Below, one piece after another: positions 56,285 through 64,000 of a stretch of 64,000 bases of DNA (positions are counted from its first letter, which is position 1; each line of letters begins with the position of its first letter). The notes under the pieces were generated by a model. It was not told where the DNA came from. It saw only the letters and a program-made list of their open reading frames with translations, and made no database searches. The stretch lies in NCBI RefSeq assembly GCF_000237925.1, contig NC_031502.1:43153975-43217974 (forward strand), given 5' to 3'. This DNA is from Schistosoma mansoni (taxonomy: Eukaryota; Platyhelminthes; Trematoda; Strigeidida; Schistosomatidae). The position numbers were made by a program, and so were the translations under genes.

Positions 56285-58549
56285 AAACCCAGATGAATTG
56301 TGTGGAAACGTGTCATGTAAACTTGAAAACGTTCGTAACTCATACTCTCAACAAAATTCCTTGCCGATTCTACTTCATGAATCACAAAATAATTTTGAAA
56401 CACGATCACACGATAATATGGAGTCTAAATTACAAAATATGGATAGAACTACAGAAAGTAGTGTTGCTAGGTTGGCTTATCTTCAAGAAAAACTCAAAAC
56501 ATTCTTACCTAGTATCCCGATTGACGGAAATAATCCAAAAAGTGGTGGTGTGTTTATACTAACTCGGTCAAACTCATTTCGTACTGAACAGGTAGATTCG
56601 CTAGATGTTTTTGGATTTCGGTCAATATGTTGTACGATTTCGCAACAAATATATGTAGGAATAAAATATTAAGTCAACCAGGTTTTTCATATTCTAGCTA
56701 CTATCATGCATATTATGTTAGTCTCAAAATCGAAAGAGCTCACTAGAACACCACAGAAAAATTTAGCCGTTGAATATACAGTCTTTATTTATTGTTTTAG
56801 ATCACTAACTACTGACCACTAGTTTATTAAAAACTAATAAACAGTTTGAAATAGTTTCAGTTATGAAATGAAGTGAACTTGGGAACTAAAGCACACTGAA
56901 AAGTTGTTTTGCCCTAGTCAGTCACCTATTATCAGTGTGCACCCTTAACTTCGCTAAGAATAGAACTCGTCCTCAAATCAAAATAATCTCTACAATTCAC
57001 CAGATTAATTAGCAATTGTATTTACTGGTAACTTGTTACAAAAGAAATGGTTGGTGGGACTCATCTAGGTCTGAAGTGAGGCGGTTGTTTACCGATAGTA
57101 TCAAATGACTGTTATGTTAAATCATAAATTAATCGAAGTTCAAAAGGTGGATCACTGGCTTGAATGTTACGTGCTATCCCTGGTGAGGTTATGGGTACGG
57201 CTAAAAAGGTCCAAACAGAGCATGAGAACTTATTTGGTCCTCTCTAGTTTTCAGCTGCTGTTTGGTATACGTCAGTTTGTGGCTGAAGACACCTTTAAAT
57301 TAGACTAGTTTCCACAAGTCATTCAAAAAAATTCGGAATAATTTTTGCGGTGTTAGGTTTTTATCGATCTAAAGATGATTATTTAGAGATTAATTTCTTC
57401 ATATAATCATGGTTAATACTTTCGGTCCATTTATATACTATTTAAAATAATTTCAACCGTATAACCACTATGTGGAATGTGAGTGTTGTAATCTGAGAAA
57501 ATATACATTTCAATGATGATCAATTGGTGTCACTTTCAGTTTATAATTTCATGAATCGATGCTGTATCACTTAACCTGAAACCTATTAAGATTTATCAAC
57601 TTTTTGTAAGGCAAGTGACATAAGTGGTTTTCAATACATATAACTGATACTAAATTTCCGCTTTATCTTCGACACATATAATGCGCTCTGGCAACTATAT
57701 ACACTCCACAACCTGCCACTGAGTGTAAGTAGAAATCGATTTTTAAAATATAACCAGTCTTTAACAATCTGGACTATTAAATTTTTAATAAGCTTTCTGT
57801 TATGATATGGATAAGCAGAGACTTCTGATGACTTTGAGACTTAAAAATTGATTACAAACATGACAATAAAATAAACAAGCTTTCTCTTACATATACAACT
57901 GACTCAAGATCGGAACACTCATTCGTCAATCTAATCGACACTGTAGTTTAGACACTGAAGCCTTCAGTCAAACTAAATAGAAAAAGTAAAAATGCACCAG
58001 CTTAGTTGTCCATCACTTTTTATGCTTACATTTAAATAAAAGCAATATATGGTAATAAGTTCTAAGTTCCGAGAAAGTTGTATTCAAGAGATCCAAATTA
58101 ATACCTGCTCACATTTAATCTCGTAGTTGAAAGTCAAAAGGTTCATACTAATTGTTTTAAAACTTGGGGGACAAAGATAAGTATATCATTCTAGCTGATA
58201 ATATGAGATAATCTGTGCAACATTAATATTTGTTTAAAGCTTTATTCACCATAAATTTATTTAAATCCATTACCGGAGTTTATTTTATTCCTTCCTAAAA
58301 TGTGATCTCAGTTAAAGCGTCCCTCTAACAATTGTCACTGCGATTGCAAAAGTGTAGTTAAATTACATGCCAAACCTTTAGTGGATCCATTGCATATTTA
58401 TTCCAATAAGCATTCAACTATACCCTGCCCTATCAGTTCTACTGAAGAAAATGAAGTTCTGTCCAATCAATCGTTTTATAAATTATTAAATGGATTCCCT
58501 AAATTGGATTTAGATGAACACGAAGAGCGGGTTTTGCGCAAAAAGGCAT
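56285..58549 (+). CDS. Two linked exons of the CEP95-like gene (middle part)
   Basis: The exon at 56285-56591 follows a TTTATTCAG acceptor and ends at a GTAGAT donor in phase 0 (NPDELCGNVSCKLENV .. SSVARLAYLQEKLKTFLPSI .. RSNSFRTEQ). The exon at 58312-58549 follows an ATCTCAG acceptor in phase 0 and ends at a consensus GTAAGT donor in phase 1 (LKRPSNNCHCDCKSVVKLHA .. FPKLDLDEHEERVLRKKA). The matching phases support the pair. A short coiled-coil-like stretch (RLAYLQEKLKTF) and charged segments fit a structural protein, but I do not recognise the family from these exons. Membership in the same gene as 50744-51147 is inferred from strand and order. Later exons are not seen before 64000. Confidence 0.45.
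56592..58311 (+). other. Intron of the CEP95-like gene
   Basis: A 1720-bp AT-rich intron. The 67-codon ORF at 57105-57308 has no recognisable domain and no fitting splice sites; I see no known transposon. Confidence 0.45.
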
Positions 58550-58693
58550 GTAAGTTGCATTTTTTGAAGATAGGTTTTCATTGCTGAAATTCCCATGTAT
58601 TGATTACAGTAAATTCTCACTTAGTCGTGATAAAACAGCGTCTTGTTAACTGTTCATTCAATAGTTTTTGTAGTAAGTATCAGGATTCCATCA

Positions 58694-61600
58694 GTCAGCT
58701 ACAACGTAGGACCAGGCACATATATGCATCGGTCCAAGTTGCCATACCTCGTTAGCACAACAAGATGAACACCGGATTCATAGAAATAGTTAATTTAGTG
58801 GTGGCAATATATAAAAGATAGGTTGTATATAAGGATATAGTATAGGAAGGAAGAAAGTTATGAAGCAATTTTAATCTCAAGGTTTGAGGGAAGATAAGTA
58901 GTGTATACACCTGCACCATTGTGATCGATTCTGAGCCATATCACCTAGAGTCTCCAACCATTGGTTACGATAGTGACGCGGACCCCAACCAAGTAGTCTG
59001 CATCTGCCAATATGGCTCAGACTAGAAGTTAGTGACTTCATGCTCTGATGCCACGTTTTGGTTTGGCCACCCCTAACTCTCTTCCAACCATCCCCAATAC
59101 TAGTCAGCATAGCGCGTCGTGGTAATCGGTGTTCAGGCTTACGTAACACGTGGCCCAACCATCTCAGTCGATGAAGATTCATGACCTCATCAACTGATTT
59201 ACCATCATTTCCTAATACCCTTTGTCTAACCTCACTATTACTTATCCGGTGATCCCAGCAGATGCGAGCAATATTTCTAAGGCATCTGTGGTCAGATACT
59301 AGTAACTTACGAGTATCTTCTACTCTTAATGGCCTTGCCTCGCAGCCGTAAAGTAGAACAGAGCGAACTGCTGCACAGTATACTCGTCCCTCAATTGATA
59401 GACGGATATCTCGTCTTCGTCATAGGTGACGGAAGTTGGCAAAAGCCAAACGAGCCTTTTGAATCCGTGCTGAGATTTCGTCAGACACCAACCCATTAGG
59501 GCTGATCAGACTTCCAAGATAAGTGAAGTTGTCGATGCGTTCGACTACTTCACTCTCTACCCTTAGTTCAGGTGTTGGCGCAGCCCAGTCCTGGAGCAAC
59601 AACTTGCATTTACAGGAGGAGAAACGCATTCTAAACATCCTGGTATTGTTGCTTAGTTTTACCAAAAGACTGCATTTTATCAGTGTCTTCACCAAACAGG
59701 ACTATGTCATTTGCGTATTCTAAGTCGATAGGTGGACCTCTTGGTTGGAGATCAATTCCTGAAAATTCAGTCGACGAGAGTGTTATTTCTAGCAATAGGT
59801 CTATAATGAAGTTAAACAAAAATGGGGATAGTGGACAGCCTTGTCGGACACCACTTGAGGTTGTAAAATATGACAGTTCGCCATAAGCTCTCACTCGACT
59901 AGTAGTGTTCGAGTAAAGAGCCTTCACAAGGTTTATGTACTTCTGATATACGCCTTCCAATGACAAACACTGTCACAGAACCTCTCAATCTACAGAGCCA
60001 AATACTGCTTTTAAGTCAAGAAAGACCACGATTTTCGGAAGCCGATAAGTATACCTGTGTCCTAAGACCTGACGAATAGAAAATATGTGATCGGTGCATC
60101 CACGACCAGGTGTGAAACCAGCCTGATTTTCTGGTGTTCGCAGTTCACGAGTCTTTGTTAGGCATCCGATAATTATTAAGGCTAGTATTTTAGACGCTAT
60201 ATTAGTTAAACTAATCCCTTTATGGTTATCACAGGATGTTTTGACCCCTTCTTATGTATCGAGACAACCAGTGATTACGACCAATCAGATGGGATTAAAT
60301 TTAGTTAGCAGATTTTAATTAAAATATTAGTCAACCTATTCGCTAAAACTAGACCACAATCCTAAAGATCTCTGGAGCCAATCCATATAGACCAGCTGAT
60401 CTTCCTCATTTCAGATTAGCTACAGCTTTATGACCTTCAGTCAGAGTCGAGGGACCTTCTTTAATGTTCCACTCACGATGTTTGGATATGGTGGGTAGTT
60501 GTGGAGTAGCAGAAGGCCATTTGAACTGCTCCTATAAGTGATTCGCCCATCGTTCTAAACGTCTGTGCTGAGAGCAGATAAGGGTTCCGTCTTTTTCCGA
60601 TATTGTCTCACTTACACTTGACTTATTAATTCCTGTTTCTTTTATTAGTCTGAAGAGTTGCCTGGTGTTGCTTACAGCCGCTGCCTCTTCCATCTCTTTT
60701 GCTTTCGTTGCCCACCACTGCTGACGATCGTCCCTTAGGCTTTTGGTTAACCTGGATCTGATTTGTTTACGCTCTTCGTCGTATTCAGAGCCTGATGGGA
60801 TGAATTTACGCGAATCCATCAGTGAAATATACTTAGAAGAAATCCATTGGTCTTTTGGAACCCTATGGTTTAAATGACTAATAGATGTTACTGCTGTTTC
60901 CACAGCTGTTCGTATATCTTTCCAAGCAGCATCTGGGTCAGTCTCGTTTACAGAATTGCCTAGATGTGAACTCAGTTGTTCCTGGAATTTACATTTGGCT
61001 TTCTCGTCCTATGCCTACACCTGCAAGTCCACGAGAACTAGCCATAGAGTCGCCAGATACACGGAGGGTGTATTTCGTTGGCTGTCCATTTTGGCGAGGT
61101 GAGGTCAAGTGAATGACCACACTAGGATTCTGTATGCGTGTTTCGGAGATACAGCATATATCAATGGTACGAGATTCTAGGGTCTTAGCCAAGAAGCCTG
61201 TTGACCGATTTGACTTAGGGTACGTACGTTGAAGGCTCCAATGTGTAGTTTGGAGCGAGGTTTTAGTAGACCTGGGACAGTGTTTCGCGCACTAGAATCG
61301 TTGGCCATGGTGACACTTGAGGAGGAAACCGAAAGAGGAAGTTTAGTGTTGGAAGTCGACGTAGAAGGAATAGTAGGAATTGAAGAAGGAGATTGATAAT
61401 GAATACAGTGGTCTTGAGTGTTGTTAGAGGTATGAGGGCAGTTGTCACTTCCCGGTCGCCCACACCGTAGAAGGGTTCCTCTAGAGGTACCTGAAAAGGA
61501 AATAGGGTTAGAAGTGGTCTTAATGACCTGAGAACGTGACCGCAGTGCTCAAGGTACAGCTGCTGGAGGTCGGTCACACACGACCTTTTTGTGTTAGCTC

Positions 61601-61950
61601 CTTACTTGTTGGGACCTTACCACCGGAGACGGATACCCGTGGGATAAGGCAAGGTGTGCATTTTTAGGGTCGACTTTTCTAACCCCACCCCTCCTTGTGG
61701 GAAGGCAGCATCGCTGTTATGCTGGTTGTCTGAAGGAAACACCTTACTGCTGTCACACCTCTGTACAGTCAGCAGTATGACTTCGCCTTCGAACCTTTGG
61801 ATTGCTGCTTTTGGTCTTACCGCTCTTCAACCGACCTGTCTGGCATGGTAGGACCTTGAGGAACGATTGTTCCAGCCAGTATAGCTCGATTGGTTCATCA
61901 CGATAGGCAAGCCCGGCAACTACGTCAAGGTATCAGCAACGATCGGGTCG
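58694..61950 (-). mobile_element. RTE LINE copy A2, with full 5' UTR but an internal deletion
   Basis: Read on the minus strand. The 5' UTR is about 61950-61310. The coding start (MANDSSARNTV) near 61307 is followed by the endonuclease start, with the same missing base as copy A1 (TTCTTGGCTAAGACC near 61190). Near 61008 the sequence jumps from GLAGVGI directly to the linker, skipping about 620 bp of endonuclease. Linker (60903-60532), RT in broken frames, LEYANDIVLFGE (YAND) near 59710, and the C-terminus (59182-58877) follow. The 3' end carries CAGTCAGC near 58700. Dead copy. It lies downstream of the last visible CEP95-like exon, antisense to that gene. Confidence 0.9.
61310..61950 (-). repeat. 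Complete 5' UTR of RTE family A
   Basis: The part before the coding start of copy A2, missing from copy A1. Decayed relatives at 38770-39195 and 42360-42475 show that this UTR, or a repeat that shares it, also occurs alone. RTE 5' UTRs normally contain an internal Pol II promoter; I cannot see a specific motif. Confidence 0.65.
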
Positions 61951-62554
61951 GGATTTCATACGAATTTTTAATGGATAACTATTCGAACGAAACTTACTAA
62001 TCACTGTCATAGGGAGAGGTAAGTTGAACGTACGACACTAAGCATTTCTTTGTACCAATGAGTCCAGATAACTGGTATTACTTCACTAGTTGGCCTTAGT
62101 ATCGCAACTTTATTTTTTGTATTATTGAGCCACAATTTATTTTAAGGTGTTGTATGTTTGATGCATTCACATTTACTGAGGACTGATATAAGATAATATG
62201 CATAAGGATTCGTCATCTTATTCATTGTGTATAGCTTATTGATTATAATCAGGGGGTTTATATGCTCCAAACAGGCTAATACTTAGTCGATGACTATTAT
62301 TAGAGTTTTCTCACTATCTATCTGATATATTTATCAATCTCATACTAATATAATCCCTAAAATATTAGCTTTCATAGTCATTAAAGGAGCAAGTAGAGCT
62401 CGGAAAAAAGCGAAAATAAAAATGTCAAGCAGTTTTCAGGTGGAATTCTCATTTGTCTCAGGTCTCGAAGCTTAATCATACTTGACGACACACAATGGTA
62501 GTCATTTTTCGTCATCTGACCTTACTGATTTACAGGTTTTTGATAGTTTATTTT
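61951..62554. other. AT-rich non-coding stretch
   Basis: No feature recognised. Confidence 0.4.
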
Positions 62555-62979
62555 TGTAAGGGATACTGAAGAATTAAATAAACTTACAAGAGAGTCTGAT
62601 AAGTCCTGTTAATTGAACGCTATACTCGGATCCTAAGCTAGTCTCGTAACCCCAAGCTACAACTGCACAGCGACTTGAACACGACAGAAAACACGCAAAA
62701 TATACGAGAAGCACTTTACTCCAAAGGCTCATTTATGTACAGAAAATATAGGGTTTTTATAGTATTCTAGAAGTTCTTGGGTTTTCCTGAAAATTCTAGA
62801 ATACTACTAAACATAGCAGCAGTGTAGTGATCAGCCAATCAGAACCTCTACAGGTGACTTCTCATTTTCGCGATGCTCCTAGCAAAACTCCTAATCAAAC
62901 GCTGATTGGATAAAATGCTTCTTAATGTTTCCTGAGCTTGTCATGTCTATTGCGAGGAATTTTCAGGATCAACCCAACA
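62555..62979 (-). repeat. LTR-like block, possible solo LTR
   Basis: On the minus strand the block begins TGTTGGGTTGATCC and ends CCCTTACA, the TG..CA form of an LTR, 425 bp long. It has CCAAT boxes, heat-shock-element words, a TATA box and, after that, a TTTATTTAATT stretch. There is no matching target duplication and no second copy in the window, so LTR status is only a suggestion. Confidence 0.35.
62755..62910 (-). promoter_or_regulatory. Heat-shock-type promoter module
   Basis: Read toward lower coordinates: inverted CCAAT words near 62905 and 62835, then a four-unit heat-shock element (TTCCTGAAAATTCTAGAA on the plus strand, 62784-62801, spacing exact), a two-unit element TTCTAGAA (62765-62772), then TATAAAAA (62755-62762, plus strand TTTTTATA). 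This is the arrangement of hsp70-type promoters. No heat-shock protein ORF follows. Confidence 0.5.
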
Positions 62980-63055
62980 GAGTCATTGTTTGATCACTGT
63001 TGATTCAATGACAACTTACAGCAGTGTCATTGTAATCGTTCACGCCAAGTGGCAT

Positions 63056-63180
63056 TCACCAAGACTGCACATTCTTCCCATTTTAGTTTAATTTCGTCAT
63101 GGATGCGCTCCTAATGATGACCACTTCAGCTCTTACCTAGGACTACTCTCACGGAGATAGAGTACGCAAATAAAATATAC
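63056..63180 (+). mobile_element. Short decayed RTE LINE fragment
   Basis: CACCAAGACTGCACATTCTT, then CCCATTTTAGTTTAATTTCG and GGAGATAGAGTACGCAAATA, align with the RT stretch coding for [13 protein letters not shown] to LEYADDI in family A/A'. Only about 125 bp are recognisable. Confidence 0.6.
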
Positions 63181-64000
63181 CTATGAATCCTGGATTCTTC
63201 AAGTTGGGAATTTCCAGTAACTGCTTGTGTTTGGTCATCGTAGTCTTCCAGAGACGTCTCACATTCGAGGTATGGTACAGTAATGGCAGTCCAGTTGATG
63301 TTACTATCTTGAAACATTTGCTTCTACTGTTTAGACATCCTGTACGTCATTATAGTGGGTTTTAAACTGCTCATTATTTGCTGATTATATAACTAGGCAC
63401 GGAATTCATAGGATAAATTTGTTGACAATATAACACAGTGGAATTGAACGTATATAGCATTGGTGTTTTTTTCCCATCACGAATTTCTGGCTGGAGTCGT
63501 GCGTGCCATGGAACTTGGTGGCTTAATAATTTACTTAGATTCTTTGTGAAGGTAGAATGAATCGTATACCTGGACGAAATTAACTTTGGTTATTTTCTTT
63601 TAATAAATAATGTTCTTATTAGTTAGTTGATTGTGTAATCTTTCTGTCCCTTCGCAACATCATCAATTCACTTCCCGTGCTCTTATTTTTGGCTTTTTAT
63701 TTATGTGATATAAGTAAGTAAATAAATAATCTGTCAGATTAGTGCTTTTACCACAAATTTAATAATCTTTAGGTAATTAGATTTGGTCTCCTGAAAGATT
63801 CTCCCAAGGTATAAAGGTCATCGGTTCTATTTAATTCAAAAGAATATAATTCCTATTTTGTTTATGAGGTTCCGATGAATCTGACTGGAATTATTTTAAT
63901 CGAGTTGAACTGTAGTTCGAACCTCTTCAACACTAAGGAAAATCAACAGCTGAGTGAAATATCTCATTTGTCCTTAATTCAATAGATAAATACCTTAGGA
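63181..64000. other. AT-rich non-coding stretch
   Basis: No exon or repeat recognised. The CEP95-like gene may continue through here. Confidence 0.4.

Noticed and set aside
57105-57308. 67-codon ORF in the intron of the CEP95-like gene
   Set aside because: No acceptor or donor in matching phase and no recognisable motif; kept as unexplained.
62555-62979. Host hsp70 gene start
   Set aside because: No Met codon followed by an HSP70-type N-terminus downstream of the TATA on the minus strand; the promoter-like block stands alone.

Overview
The window is AT-rich metazoan DNA, almost certainly from a blood fluke (Schistosoma or a close relative). Three observations support this: several host introns are only 30-43 bp with GT..AG ends, many dispersed RTE-type and CR1/jockey-type LINEs are present, and there are CsRn1/Boudicca-type Gypsy elements, a BEL element and a tRNA-like SINE with a hammerhead-like core. 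I see no bacterial features, CRISPR array, rRNA or tRNA gene. Two 200-bp N runs (15485-15684 and 25177-25376) are assembly gaps.

Host genes. (1) The N-terminal three exons of ALG1, the dolichol-pathway mannosyltransferase, lie on the minus strand at 3868-4587; its third intron is filled by transposons. (2) A complete transportin-1 (importin beta-2) gene lies on the plus strand at 23736-39462, with 16 exons and about 879 codons. Its introns are either 31-40 bp or 0.5-4 kb, and the long ones hold LINEs and a LINE-derived SINE-like element. (3) A tentative multi-exon gene lies on the plus strand from about 50744 to at least 58549. Its first two exons resemble the DUF5745 domain of CEP95-type centrosomal proteins, and its later exons are of unknown function.

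Layout. 1-3617: RTE LINE (minus) split by a Gypsy element. 3868-4587: ALG1. 5899-9386: near-intact RTE LINE with a 989-codon ORF. 10490-12167: CR1-like LINE. 12168-14145: Boudicca-type element, then a SINE with a hammerhead-like core. 15685-16078: BEL gag. 18018-20830: LTR and gag start of a second Boudicca-type element, abutted by an SR2/Perere-like RTE (minus). 22300-23560: CR1-like LINE just upstream of transportin. 23736-39462: transportin, with transposon-filled introns. 41.8-49.6 kb: decayed LINE pieces and an old Gypsy element carrying an AT-rich insertion. 50.7-58.5 kb: the third gene, with an RTE LINE at 53150-55570 that itself carries a 548-bp retroposon. 58694-61950: another RTE LINE (minus). 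62555-62979: an LTR-like block with a heat-shock-type promoter.

The main discovery is a set of relationships among the elements. A 507-548-bp retroposon (three copies) is built from the 5' untranslated region and the 3' tail of one LINE family (called B here), with the coding region missing. A CR1-like LINE has made a similar internally deleted derivative. Two RTE copies 57 kb apart share a block of about 640 bp at about 99% identity inside otherwise about 80% identical sequence, which suggests gene conversion. A 361-bp duplication flanks an assembly gap beside a LINE, which suggests a heterozygous insertion mis-joined by the assembler.
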